64,000 nt of DNA from Sphingomonas sp. LY54. Its GTDB lineage: Bacteria; Pseudomonadota; Alphaproteobacteria; Sphingomonadales; Sphingomonadaceae. The stretch spans positions 3,130,501 through 3,194,500 of the forward strand of contig NZ_CP141588.1 of assembly GCF_035594035.1 (NCBI RefSeq). Direction: 5' to 3'. The notes under the pieces are model-generated. The model was not told where the DNA came from, did no database searches, and worked only from the letters and a program-made list of their open reading frames with translations. Shown here in pieces: positions 35,488 through 44,157 of this stretch. The position numbers were made by a program, and so were the translations under genes. How positions within the stretch are numbered: the stretch's first letter is position 1; every line of letters starts with the position of its first letter.

Positions 35488-36803
35488 TCGTTCTTCCGCA
35501 GCACCTCGCCCGCGAGATAGAGCGAGCCGAGGATCAGCACGATCGGCGGATGGGCGCGGTCGGCGTGGCGCGCGATCCAGGTGAGCGCGCTCTCGACATC
35601 GGTTGAGGGGACCGCACTGAGCCCTGCCTCGCGCGCCGCGGCGGCGAGGGCGGCCGGGCTGTGGTGGGCGTGGCGCTCGATCGGCACCGTGTGAACGGTG
35701 ATCGCGCGGTTGCGGAACGGCTTCAATACCCCAGCCGCGTCCTTATTCTCCAATAGTCCGAAGACGATGTGGAACGGCCGTTCGGCCGGAACGTGGGCGC
35801 GGAAGAAGTCGGCGATCGCCCGCGCCGCGGCCGGATTGTGGCCGCCGTCCAGCCACAGCTCGGCGCCGCGCGGTAGCTTGTCGTGCAGCGGCCCGGCGGC
35901 GAGCTTTTGCAGCCGCGCCGGCCATTCGGCCCAGCCCATCGCCGCGCGCAGCGCCGAATCGCGGACCGGCACCGCTTTCTGGTGGCGCAGCATGGCGATG
36001 GCGAGGCCGGCATTCATCGCCTGGTGCGCGCCGTGCAGGCGATGGGGCAAAGGCAGGTCCAGCTTGCCCTGCTCGTCGCGATAATGGAGCTGGTGCTGGT
36101 AGGAAGCGGCGTCCCAATTGGCGCCGCGCGGCATCCAGGCGGCGCCGGCCTCGTGCGCGGCGCGGCCGACGCTCTCGGCGACGCGCTCGGGATAATGCTG
36201 GGTGACGAGCGGCACGCCCCTTTTGGCGATGCCGGCCTTCTCGACGGCGATGCCCTCGATCGTCGGGCCGAGGAAGCCCTGATGATCGAGGCCGAGCTGG
36301 GTGATGCCGCAGACGACCGGATCGGGGATGACATTGGTCGCGTCGAGCCGCCCGCCGAGCCCGACCTCGACGATGCAGGCGTCGGCCGGCGCCCGCGAGA
36401 AAGCGAGGAAAGCGGCCGCCGTCGTCACCTCGAAGAAGGTGGGCGCGATGTCGCCGGCGGCATCCAGCGTCTCTGCGAGCAAATCGGCGAGCGGCTCGTC
36501 CTCGATCAGGTGGCCGTCGACGCGGATGCGCTCGTTGAAGCGGACGAGATGGGGGCTGGTGTAAACGTGCGCCTGCAGCCCCGCCGCCTCGATCGCGGCG
36601 CGCAGGAACGCGCAGGTCGATCCCTTGCCGTTGGTGCCGGCGACATGGAAGACCGGGGGCAGATCGCGCTCCGGATTGCCGAGCCGGTCGAGCAGGGCGC
36701 CGATCCGCTCGAGCCCGAGCACGTCGGCGGCCGGCGACAGATCGGCCAGCCGGTCCAGCTGGCGCTGGACGAGCGGGCTGTCCGAGACCGCGTGATCGAC
36801 CAT
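35472..36803 (-). CDS. folC: Folylpolyglutamate synthase/dihydrofolate synthase
   Basis: 443 residues. Adds glutamates to folates and joins dihydropteroate to glutamate. ATP P-loop VFHVAGTNGKGSTCAFLRA, then VYTSPHLVRFNERIRVDG, the central FEVTTAAAFLAF and VGLGGRLDATNVI (carbamoylated Lys and metal region) and LDGGHNPAAARAIADFF in the C-terminal Mur-ligase domain. It follows accD on the same strand, as in many alphaproteobacteria, with a palindrome-rich 108-base gap between them. Overlaps the 3' end of the AmpG-like gene. Confidence 0.95.
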   Translation of the reverse strand: MVDHAVSDSPLVQRQLDRLADLSPAADVLGLERIGALLDRLGNPERDLPPVFHVAGTNGKGSTCAFLRAAIEAAGLQAHVYTSPHLVRFNERIRVDGHLIEDEPLADLLAETLDAAGDIAPTFFEVTTAAAFLAFSRAPADACIVEVGLGGRLDATNVIPDPVVCGITQLGLDHQGFLGPTIEGIAVEKAGIAKRGVPLVTQHYPERVAESVGRAAHEAGAAWMPRGANWDAASYQHQLHYRDEQGKLDLPLPHRLHGAHQAMNAGLAIAMLRHQKAVPVRDSALRAAMGWAEWPARLQKLAAGPLHDKLPRGAELWLDGGHNPAAARAIADFFRAHVPAERPFHIVFGLLENKDAAGVLKPFRNRAITVHTVPIERHAHHSPAALAAAAREAGLSAVPSTDVESALTWIARHADRAHPPIVLILGSLYLAGEVLRKNDQPPS

Positions 36804-36810
36804 CTTAAAG

Positions 36811-36905
36811 CCCCTCCCCTCGAGGGGAGGGGTTGGGGTGGGGCCGCCCCGAGCGGCACGACCACAGCCCCGCCCCCCGGCCCCCTCCCCTGAAGGGGCG
36901 GGGGA
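36811..36905. repeat. Palindromic G/C-tract repeat between accD and folC
   Basis: A perfect 22-bp palindrome CCCCTCCCCTC/GAGGGGAGGGG (36811-36832) starts 8 bases upstream of the folC start, followed by GTTGGGGTGGGGC. An imperfect inverted copy (CCCCCTCCCCTGAAGGGGCG and flank, to 36905) precedes it near the accD stop. The whole can form a strong hairpin. Such CCCCTCCCC...GGGGAGGGGTTGGGGTGGGG words recur in sphingomonad genomes, as I recall. It may limit folC expression or end accD transcription. Confidence 0.7.
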
Positions 36906-36911
36906 GCGGGC

Positions 36912-37763
36912 TCACGCGGCGGCCTTCTGCGGGGTGAGGTAGGCGATCAGCTGGGCGAGCCGCTGGCGCAGGTCCTTGCGGTGAACGACCATGTCGATCA
37001 TGCCGTGATCGAGCAGATATTCGGCGCGCTGGAAGCCCTCGGGGAGCTTCTCGCGGATCGTCGATTCGATCACGCGCTGGCCGGCGAAGCCGATCAAAGC
37101 GTTGGGCTCCGAGATCTGGACGTCGCCGAGCATCGCATAGGAGGCGGTGACGCCGCCCGTGGTCGGATCGGTCAGCACGACGATATAGGGCAGGCCGGCT
37201 TCCTTGAGTTCGGCGATCGCGACCGTCGTCTTGGGCATCTGCATCAGCGAGAGAATGCCCTCCTGCATGCGCGCGCCGCCGGCCGCGGTGAAGATGATAT
37301 AGGGGCAGCGATCGGCGATCGCCGCACGCGCGCCGGCGACGAAAGCGGCGCCGACGCCCATGCCCATCGATCCGCCCATGAACGCGAAATCCTGGACGCC
37401 GATCACGGCGCGCTGGCCTTCGACCGTGCCGCGCGCGTTCACCAGGGCGTCGACCTCGCCGGTATTCTGACGCGCCGCCTTGATGCGGTCGGCGTAGCGC
37501 TTGCTGTCGCGGAACTTGAGCGGGTCTTCCTGGACCGGCGGGGGCGCCAGCAGCTGGAAGCCGGGATCGAAAATGCGCTCGAAACGCTGCTTGGGCCCGA
37601 TCCGGTTGTGATGGTCGCAGCGCGGGCAGACGAAGTCATTCTCCTCCCACTCGCGGGTGAAGATCATGGCCTCGCAGCTGCGGCACTTGTGCCAGAGATT
37701 GTCGGGCGTCTCGCGCTTGGGCAGGAACGGGATGCTCTGGCGAACTCGATTGAGCCAGCTCAT
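36912..37763 (-). CDS. accD: Acetyl-CoA carboxylase carboxyltransferase, beta subunit
   Basis: 283 residues. Transfers carboxyl from biotin-BCCP to acetyl-CoA for fatty-acid synthesis, with AccA (encoded near 56 kb). N-terminal Zn ribbon [20 protein letters not shown] and PRC (CX2C...CX2C), then carboxyltransferase core [34 protein letters not shown] and [19 protein letters not shown] 8 nt before the ATG. It precedes folC; pyrF lies 77 nt upstream on the same strand. Confidence 0.96.
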   Translation of the reverse strand: MSWLNRVRQSIPFLPKRETPDNLWHKCRSCEAMIFTREWEENDFVCPRCDHHNRIGPKQRFERIFDPGFQLLAPPPVQEDPLKFRDSKRYADRIKAARQNTGEVDALVNARGTVEGQRAVIGVQDFAFMGGSMGMGVGAAFVAGARAAIADRCPYIIFTAAGGARMQEGILSLMQMPKTTVAIAELKEAGLPYIVVLTDPTTGGVTASYAMLGDVQISEPNALIGFAGQRVIESTIREKLPEGFQRAEYLLDHGMIDMVVHRKDLRQRLAQLIAYLTPQKAAA

Positions 37764-37840
37764 GAATAGTCTCCTTTGCCCGCGCCGATGAAGCGCGCGG
37801 CTTATTCAGTCAAGTTGCCGCGGCGCGCGGCCGGGCGGCG

Positions 37841-38515
37841 CTAGAGCGTGGCCTCGATGCTGCGCGCAGCCTTGTCCGGATCCTTGGCCTGGGTGATCGG
37901 TCGGCCGATGACGAGGATCGAGGCGCCGGCGTCAAGCGCGGCGCGCGGCGTCATCACCCGCTTCTGGTCGCCGGTCGCGCCGTCGGCGGGGCGCACGCCG
38001 GGAACGACGAAGAAGCCCTCCGGCCAGATCGCCTTGGCTGCGGCCACTTCGTTGCCGGAGCAGACCACGCCGTCGAGGCCGGCGTCGCGGGCGAGCGCGG
38101 TCAGGCGCGTGACCTGCGCGTGCGGATCGGAATCGAGCCCGATCGAGCCGAGATCGCTGCCGTCGAGGCTGGTCAGAACCGTGACTGCGACCACCTTGGT
38201 GCCCTTAGGGGCCGCCGCTTTGGCATCCTCCATCATCGCGCGCCCGCCCGCGGCGTGGACGGTGAGGATCGAGGGCTCGAGCGGCCGCAGCGCCTGAATC
38301 GCCTTGCCGACCGTATTGGGAATGTCGTGGAACTTGAGGTCCAGGAAGACAGGCAGGCCGAGCTCGGCCATCTCGCGTATGCCGGCGCGGCCGTTGGCGG
38401 AGAAGAATTCGAGGCCGAGCTTGATCCCGCCGACATGGTGGCGGACGCGGCCGGCAATGGCCTTGGCCCGGTCGAGGTCGGGCGTGTCGATGGCGACGTA
38501 GATGCAGCTGCTCAT
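37841..38515 (-). CDS. pyrF: Orotidine-5'-phosphate decarboxylase
   Basis: 224 residues. Last step of UMP synthesis. The conserved IYVAIDTPDLDRAKAI, GIKLGLEFF, catalytic LDLKFHDIPNTV (K-DxxxK-type D..D pattern) and VVPGVRPADGATGDQKRV are all present, and VIGRPITQAKDP closes the barrel. Its ATG overlaps the lapA stop by 4 nt. The gap to accD is only 77 bases. Confidence 0.96.
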   Translation of the reverse strand: MSSCIYVAIDTPDLDRAKAIAGRVRHHVGGIKLGLEFFSANGRAGIREMAELGLPVFLDLKFHDIPNTVGKAIQALRPLEPSILTVHAAGGRAMMEDAKAAAPKGTKVVAVTVLTSLDGSDLGSIGLDSDPHAQVTRLTALARDAGLDGVVCSGNEVAAAKAIWPEGFFVVPGVRPADGATGDQKRVMTPRAALDAGASILVIGRPITQAKDPDKAARSIEATL

Positions 38516-38862
38516 GACGCCGGCCATACTTTGCTGTCGGTAGCGATGCGATCCTCGGGCGATTGCGGTGAAACGGGGGGAGCGGGCGCCTCGGGCGCAG
38601 CGGCGATCACCGGCGCGTGCATCGCCGCAGCCTGGCGCTCGTGCGCCTCGATCCGGCGGTTGAGCGTCCACAGCCGGGCGCGGTGGACGACCAGCATCGG
38701 CAAGAAGCCGAGCAAGAAGGCCGCGAGCAGCAGGACCGGCAGCTTCACGTCGGCCTGGAGGCCGCCCCACAGGGTCAAGGTCACGGCATGCCAGTTGACG
38801 CTCGCGAAGAGCACGAGAATCACCGCCAGCGCGACCCAGAACAGGGTTTTCAGAAACTGCAT
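38512..38862 (-). CDS. LapA-domain membrane protein (DUF1049)
   Basis: 116 residues with two transmembrane helices: FWVALAVILVLFASVNWHAV and LPVLLLAAFLLGFLPMLVVH, separated by a short loop, and an Ala/Pro-rich cytosolic tail. LapA/DUF1049 proteins (YciS in E. coli) sit beside lapB and regulate LpxC turnover and lipopolysaccharide synthesis there; here no lapB neighbour is visible. The overlap with pyrF indicates one operon. In other sphingomonads, from memory, the order is the same. Confidence 0.85.
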   Translation of the reverse strand: MQFLKTLFWVALAVILVLFASVNWHAVTLTLWGGLQADVKLPVLLLAAFLLGFLPMLVVHRARLWTLNRRIEAHERQAAAMHAPVIAAAPEAPAPPVSPQSPEDRIATDSKVWPAS

Positions 38863-38937
38863 CCAAATCTCCCGAGGGCCTCCGCCTACGCTCTAACAAA
38901 ATTAGTTGCCAGTCCAGAGCGAACGGTGCGCGCTCCG

Positions 38938-41235
38938 CTAGCGGATTTCCTGGTCGAGCTCGTCGAACAACGGCGCGATCGAGGTGAGGCGGTCACGCTC
39001 CTCGTCGAGGATGGCGCGAAAGGCGTCGCGCTTCAGTGTGGCCACCGTGCCGGGCGCAAGGTGCAGGCCCTCGGGCAAGGCCGAGACGGTGATGTCGATC
39101 AGCCGCTCGGCGCCGTGGAGGCGGCCCCACAGATAGTCGTTCTCGCGATAGGCGCGGCTGAAGAAGGCGCCGAAATTGTTGAACTGGATGCCCTTGAGCG
39201 TCGCCGCCGCTCCGCCCTCGCGGATCCCGGTCGCGTCCTCGGGCGAGATGCGGTCGACCTTGATCGGGTCGAATTCGTCCAGCCCCTCGCCCTGGAGCAG
39301 GGGGAGGGTGGCGATGTCGTAGAAGGGGAAGCCCAGATAAGCGAGGATCAGCGAGCGCCGCTGCGGCTTGGGAAAGGCGTCGAGCATCGCCGCGAAACGT
39401 GCGTCCGATTCGTCGTCCCGGGCCTTGAGGTTCAGCCGCGCCGCGAACGCCTCCAATGCAGCGGCCGGCTCGTGCTCGGCGCGCTGGAGGACGGTCTCGG
39501 CTTCGTCGCGGTCGACTTCGACCGGCGCCCGATAGCGGTGGATGAGGTCGTGGATCGTGCGACGCGCCGCCTCGAGGGCCGCGCGTGGTGCGTTCGCTTC
39601 CTCCTCGAGCCGGCCGAGGTGACGGGCGACGAAGCGCAGCCGGCGGGTGCGGAAGGAGAGGTCGAACGAGCGGAAGAAATCAATCACGTCGGCCCGCGCT
39701 CCGGCGGCGCTGATCGCGCCGCCGTCGGCGAGGCCAGCGGCGCGGACATGGTCCCACACCGCCTCGCGGATGACCGGCCGGCGATGCGCGCCGCCGCTCA
39801 GGCGGTAGATCAGCACCGCGATATCCTCGACCACGGCGGAGAGCTTAAGCTGGCCATAGGCGGCGTAGGCGTAGCCGGCGCCGCGCGCGGCGACATTCTG
39901 GGCCTTGGAGCGCCACGCGGCGAGGCGGGCAGGGGTGGGGCGGCTGAGCAGCAGGGTGGTGCCGAAGGTGCGTTCGATCGCCGCTTCGACTTCGGGCCGC
40001 ATCGCCTCGACGATCCGGCGCAGGCTGCGGATCCGCTCGGACCGGCGCTCGATCAGTTCGAGATTGTCGCGGATCGGCTGCTCGCGCGGGATGTCCGAAA
40101 GCGCACCGAAGATGGTGGCGAGGAAGCCGGGCGCCTCGACCTCGCCCGAGCCGGTAAGCCGCACGCCGCGATGGCCGGGGGCGGGGTCGATATAGACGAA
40201 ACGGCGGTCGATCTCGCGGCGCGCGGGGCGGCGATGGAGCGCGTCGACGGCCGGGCCGAACGGCGCGTTGGCGAGGACCGATCCGTCGATCAGGACGGCA
40301 TTGTCGCAGTCGCCGATCGCCCATTGGCGTGGCAAAGCGTGGCGCAGGAAGCGGTCGCGGCCGGGCCAGTCCTGGCCGCGCTTGTCCAGCGCGCGGTCGA
40401 GCTCCTTCACCTGGAACGGCGGAAAGGCGCCGGGGAAGCTGGCGGTGGCGCGAGCGGCGAAGGCGAGCTCCGGGGTTTCGGCCAAGCCGCGCGCCTCGCC
40501 GCCGCGGTCGCGGAAGGCGAGGGTCAGCCGGTGCTCGGTCTCGGTCACTTCCTCGGGCGAGTGGAGGCGGAGCCGTTCGGGATGGCCGTGGAAGTCGGTG
40601 ACGGTGACGAACAGGTCGAGCGGCTGGTAATGCGGCAACAACGGCGGGCCCACCGGCCCGCTCGCCATCGCGTCGAGGGCATCGAGCAGCAAATGGGTGA
40701 AACCCTCCCCGCCGAAGGGCGGGGCGAACCAGCGCGCCTTGACGAAATTCGCCAGCTTGGTGCGGACCTCCTCGCGATGATCGGCCTGCACGGTCTGCTC
40801 GACGGTGCCGCCGCGCCGCGCCGACAGCGCCCACGCCACCGGCACCGCGATCTTCTTGGCGAATCGCGACATCGGGTGGACGCCCGGGTCGACGAGCCGG
40901 TCGACATCGGCGGTTTCCAGCCACAATTCGGTGAGCGGATCGAGCGAGCGACCGGTCGAGATGGCGTCGGCGAGGAAGATCGCATTGATCCCGCCGGCGC
41001 TGGCCCCCGCCAGGATGTCGACGAGGACGCGAAGCTCGATGCCGCATTGTTCGGCCATCGCCTCCAGCAGACGGCGATAGACGTCGGCGGTCCCGGCCGT
41101 GGGCGCGTCGCCATTGTGGAAGCTCTGGCTCGCCTTGGCGAGGCGCCAGATTTCCTTGGTGATTCCATGCATGTAGACGGCGAGGCTAACGCCGCCATAG
41201 CAGACCAGGGCTAGCCTCAATTCCTTCTCACGCAT
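38938..41235 (-). CDS. Patatin-like phospholipase domain protein
   Basis: About 765 residues; an ATG 24 nt earlier would add 8. The N-terminal patatin domain carries LALVCYGGVSLAVYMHGITK (glycine-rich oxyanion loop), VDILAGASAGGINAIFL (GXSXG serine) and the catalytic Asp in LIDGSVLANAPFG. The remaining ~400 residues match the layout of the 'patatin-like protein' family with a DUF3376-type C-terminal part. Family members cleave acyl groups from phospholipids; some serve in predation or host damage, but this chromosomal, stand-alone gene could be a lipid-turnover enzyme. No signal peptide. Divergent from rlpA. Confidence 0.87.
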   Translation of the reverse strand: MREKELRLALVCYGGVSLAVYMHGITKEIWRLAKASQSFHNGDAPTAGTADVYRRLLEAMAEQCGIELRVLVDILAGASAGGINAIFLADAISTGRSLDPLTELWLETADVDRLVDPGVHPMSRFAKKIAVPVAWALSARRGGTVEQTVQADHREEVRTKLANFVKARWFAPPFGGEGFTHLLLDALDAMASGPVGPPLLPHYQPLDLFVTVTDFHGHPERLRLHSPEEVTETEHRLTLAFRDRGGEARGLAETPELAFAARATASFPGAFPPFQVKELDRALDKRGQDWPGRDRFLRHALPRQWAIGDCDNAVLIDGSVLANAPFGPAVDALHRRPARREIDRRFVYIDPAPGHRGVRLTGSGEVEAPGFLATIFGALSDIPREQPIRDNLELIERRSERIRSLRRIVEAMRPEVEAAIERTFGTTLLLSRPTPARLAAWRSKAQNVAARGAGYAYAAYGQLKLSAVVEDIAVLIYRLSGGAHRRPVIREAVWDHVRAAGLADGGAISAAGARADVIDFFRSFDLSFRTRRLRFVARHLGRLEEEANAPRAALEAARRTIHDLIHRYRAPVEVDRDEAETVLQRAEHEPAAALEAFAARLNLKARDDESDARFAAMLDAFPKPQRRSLILAYLGFPFYDIATLPLLQGEGLDEFDPIKVDRISPEDATGIREGGAAATLKGIQFNNFGAFFSRAYRENDYLWGRLHGAERLIDITVSALPEGLHLAPGTVATLKRDAFRAILDEERDRLTSIAPLFDELDQEIR

Positions 41236-41402
41236 CGGCGGCAACCTGCCAGCACGCATGGTTCGTGTCGAGCGAAGTTGGTTCCCGCGGCGTTAACCAA
41301 TTCAGACTCTTTATCCCGCTTCCGGCTCGACTCACCGACTCGTTCGGGACTCGTTTAATAACCGGAACTATGCCCCGTCTCACGAGATCAAGGGGCTATT
41401 CC

Positions 41403-41906
41403 ATGATTGCATCGAAAAACCGCCGTCGCGGCGGACAGGCGATTTTTGCGCTTGCCGCCGCCGGGCTGATCACGATGCCGGTGCGCGCCGACACGCCGAA
41501 GCCGTTCACGCCGAAGCTCGACGTGGTCAGCGTGATCGACGCCGACCGCGACGTGGTGGCGACGCCGGAGCCGGAAGCCGTCGAGACGGCGCCTACGCCC
41601 GAGCCCGCCTATGAGACCGTCGGCGAAGGCGAAGCGAGCTATTACGGCCACGAACTGGCCGGCAACCGCACCGCCAGCGGCGAGCGCTTCGACCCGCAGG
41701 CGCTGACCGCCGCCCACCGCACCCTGCCGCTCGGCAGCAAGCTGCGCGTTACCAACAAGGCCAACGGCAAGTCGGTCATCGTCCGCGTCAACGATCGCGG
41801 TCCGTTCGCCAAGCGCCGCGTCATCGATATGTCGCTCGCCGCCGCCCACAAACTCTCGATGGTCCGCGCCGGCAAGGCAACCGTGCGGATGGAGCTTCTG
41901 CGCTGA
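41403..41906 (+). CDS. rlpA: RlpA-family septal ring lytic transglycosylase
   Basis: 167 residues. N-terminal signal (MIASKNRRRGGQAIFALAAA, GLITMPVRA), then a Pro/Glu linker and the RlpA double-psi beta barrel: GEASYYGHELAGNRTASGER, AHRTLPLGSKLRVTN, VRVNDRGPFAKRRVIDMS. RlpA cleaves naked glycan strands at the septum. The catalytic Asp of VRVNDRGP is present. The SPOR domain of larger family members is missing, so septal targeting would need another mechanism. AAGGGG lies 8 nt upstream of this start. Confidence 0.9.
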   Translation: MIASKNRRRGGQAIFALAAAGLITMPVRADTPKPFTPKLDVVSVIDADRDVVATPEPEAVETAPTPEPAYETVGEGEASYYGHELAGNRTASGERFDPQALTAAHRTLPLGSKLRVTNKANGKSVIVRVNDRGPFAKRRVIDMSLAAAHKLSMVRAGKATVRMELLR

Positions 41907-41978
41907 CGCGCCTGTTCTGAATTGCGAATTTTCGCGCGCCCGTGCTTCCCCCTTTCCAAGCTCTTCGCGCCTGCCTAA

Positions 41979-42000
41979 GTGTATCGCCAGTCTGATACAC
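41979..42000. promoter_or_regulatory. Inverted repeat upstream of the M13 peptidase gene
   Basis: GTGTATC-GCCAGTCT-GATACAC, 7-bp perfect arms and an 8-nt centre, 17 nt upstream of the ATG and just before the GGAAGAGG ribosome-binding site. It resembles a TetR- or GntR-size operator; no regulator gene is next to it. Confidence 0.4.
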
Positions 42001-42017
42001 AGCGGGAAGAGGCGAAT

Positions 42018-44084
42018 ATGATCAAGCACATAGTATTGGCAGGAGTCGCGACCCTGAGCGTGGCCATTGCCACCGCTCCGGCCTTTGCCGCCGAGTCTGT
42101 CGTCGTTCCCGTCGCCGCCAGGGGCAAGCCGCAGCTCGGCGCCTGGGGCGTCGACCTCCAGGGCATGGACAAGAATGTGAAGCCCGGCGACAGCTTCTTC
42201 GGCTTCGCCAACGGCAATTGGGCCAAGACCACCGAAATCCCGGCGGATCGCTCGAGCTGGGGCGGCTTCGGCGTCCTGCGCGACCTTTCCGACCAGCGCA
42301 CCCGCGCGATCATCGAGGAAGCCGCCGCGACCAAGGCGCCGGCCGGAACCAACGCGCAGAAGGTCGGCGACTTTTTCGCGAGCTTCATGGACGAGGCCGC
42401 CATCGAGGCGAGGGGCACCGCGCCGCTGAAGCCGTTCCTCGGCCAGGTCGCGGCGATCCGCACGACCGGCGATCTCGCCCGCTTCTTCGGCCAGGCGAAC
42501 CGCACCGGCATCGCCACGCCGATCGGGGCGGCCGTGATCCAGGACCTCAAGGACAATAGCCGCTACGGCGTCTATGTCGGCCAAGGCGGCCTAGGCCTGC
42601 CGGACCGCGATTATTATCTCGACGATAAGAATGCGAAATTCGTCGAGGCGCGGACCAAATATAAGCAGCATATCGGCACGATGCTGCGCCTCGCCGGCAT
42701 CGCCGATCCGCAGGCCAAGGCCGAGCGCATCTACGACCTCGAAAAGAAGATCGCGACCGCGCACTGGTCGCGCGTCGAGCAGCGCCAGATCGAGAAGCTC
42801 TACAATCCGATGGGCGAGGGCGACCTCGCCAAGAACCTGCCGGGCTTCGACTGGGCGACCTATCTGCAGGCGGCGGGCGTAGCCGGCCAGCCGCAGGTCA
42901 TCGTCGCGCATCCGAGCGCGCTCGCTGGCGCGGCCAGGCTCGTCCAGTCCGAGCCGCTCGACACCTGGAAGGACTATCTGACCTTCCACACGATCGCCGC
43001 GGCGGCGCCGCTGTTGCCCAAGGCGTTCGTCGACGAGAATTTCGCGTTCAACGGCAAGATCCTGCAGGGCACGCCGCAGATCAAGGATCGCTGGAAGCGC
43101 GGCGTCGACCTGGTCGGCGGCGGCATGGGCGAGGCGGTCGGCCAGCTCTACGTCGCCAAATATTTCCCGCCCGAGGCCAAGGCCGAGGCCGACGAACTGG
43201 TCAAGAACCTGATCGCGGCGATGGACAAGCGCCTCGCGGCGCTCGAGTGGATGACGCCCGAGACCAAGGTCAAGGCGCGCGCCAAGCTCGCCGCCTTCAC
43301 GCCCAAGATCGGCTATCCCGACAAGTGGCGCGACTATTCGAAGCTGGAGATCGTCCCGGGCGACGCCGTCGGCAACGCATTGCGCGCCACGGCCTTCGAA
43401 TATCAGCGCAACCTCGACAAGCTCGGCCAGCCGGTCGATCGCAGCGAATGGGGCATGTATCCGCAGACGGTGAACGCCTACGCCAACCCGCTGCTCAACG
43501 AGATCGTGTTCCCGGCCGCGATCCTGCAGCCGCCCTTCTTCGATCCGAACGCGGACGACGCGGTCAATTACGGCGGCATCGGCGCCGTGATCGGCCACGA
43601 GATCAGCCACCATTTCGACGATCAGGGCAGCAAGTTCGATCCCAAGGGCAATATGGCGGTGTGGTGGACCCCGCAGGACATCGCCCGCTTCAAGGCGCTG
43701 ACCGACCAGGTGGTGAAGCAATATGGCGAATATGAGCCGCTGCCGGGCACCAAGGTGAATGGAGAGCTGACACTGGGCGAGAATATCGCGGACTTGGCCG
43801 GCCTCACCATCGCCTACGACGCCTACAAGATGTCGCTCAACGGCAAGCCGGCGCCGGTGATCGACGGCTATACCGGCGACCAGCGCTTCTTCCTCGGTTT
43901 CGGCCAGGTGTGGCGCAACAAATATCGCGAAGCGTTCCTCCAGCAGATCCTGACCACGGACCCGCACACGCCGGGCCATTTCCGCCCGAACGTCGTGCGC
44001 AATTTCGATCCCTGGTACGCCGCGTTCGGCGTCAAGGACGGCGCGCTCTACCTGCCGCCGGAAAAGCGCATCAAGATCTGGTAA
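42018..44084 (+). CDS. M13-family zinc metallopeptidase (neprilysin-like)
   Basis: 688 residues, with a signal peptide (MIKHIVLAGVATLSVAIATA then PAFA) so periplasmic or extracellular. The M13 zinc site VIGHEISHHFDDQGSKFD (HEXXH) and third ligand GENIADLAGLTIAYD are intact. The N-terminal regions YGVYVGQGGLGLPDRDYYLD and VNAYANPLLNEIVFPAAILQ are typical. Family members cut peptides up to about 40 residues. The start has GGAAGAGG 7 nt before it. It may belong to a peptide-scavenging set common in sphingomonads; the next gene encodes a serine hydrolase. Confidence 0.95.
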   Translation: MIKHIVLAGVATLSVAIATAPAFAAESVVVPVAARGKPQLGAWGVDLQGMDKNVKPGDSFFGFANGNWAKTTEIPADRSSWGGFGVLRDLSDQRTRAIIEEAAATKAPAGTNAQKVGDFFASFMDEAAIEARGTAPLKPFLGQVAAIRTTGDLARFFGQANRTGIATPIGAAVIQDLKDNSRYGVYVGQGGLGLPDRDYYLDDKNAKFVEARTKYKQHIGTMLRLAGIADPQAKAERIYDLEKKIATAHWSRVEQRQIEKLYNPMGEGDLAKNLPGFDWATYLQAAGVAGQPQVIVAHPSALAGAARLVQSEPLDTWKDYLTFHTIAAAAPLLPKAFVDENFAFNGKILQGTPQIKDRWKRGVDLVGGGMGEAVGQLYVAKYFPPEAKAEADELVKNLIAAMDKRLAALEWMTPETKVKARAKLAAFTPKIGYPDKWRDYSKLEIVPGDAVGNALRATAFEYQRNLDKLGQPVDRSEWGMYPQTVNAYANPLLNEIVFPAAILQPPFFDPNADDAVNYGGIGAVIGHEISHHFDDQGSKFDPKGNMAVWWTPQDIARFKALTDQVVKQYGEYEPLPGTKVNGELTLGENIADLAGLTIAYDAYKMSLNGKPAPVIDGYTGDQRFFLGFGQVWRNKYREAFLQQILTTDPHTPGHFRPNVVRNFDPWYAAFGVKDGALYLPPEKRIKIW

Positions 44085-44099
44085 AAATCCGGATGACGT

Positions 44100-44128
44100 A
44101 TGGACCGGCTGTAGTGTAGCCGGTCCAT
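44100..44128 (+). terminator. 11-bp stem-loop after the M13 peptidase gene
   Basis: ATGGACCGGCT-GTAGTGT-AGCCGGTCCAT, 11-bp perfect arms with a 7-nt loop, 15 nt after the peptidase stop codon and 29 nt before the next start codon. No T tract follows, so it could be a weak terminator, an mRNA-stabilising stem, or a leader structure for the serine hydrolase. Confidence 0.45.
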
Positions 44129-44157
44129 ATCGTTCGATTATTCCGGGGAGAGGAAGG

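Noticed and set aside
36811..36905. Rho-independent terminator after accD
   Set aside because: Very strong GC palindromes but no T tract; a dispersed repeat is the better description.
37841..38899. Long pyrF frame extended upstream
   Set aside because: The extra N-terminal part overlaps lapA in a different frame and lacks homology-like sequence; pyrF begins normally at the 4-nt overlap.
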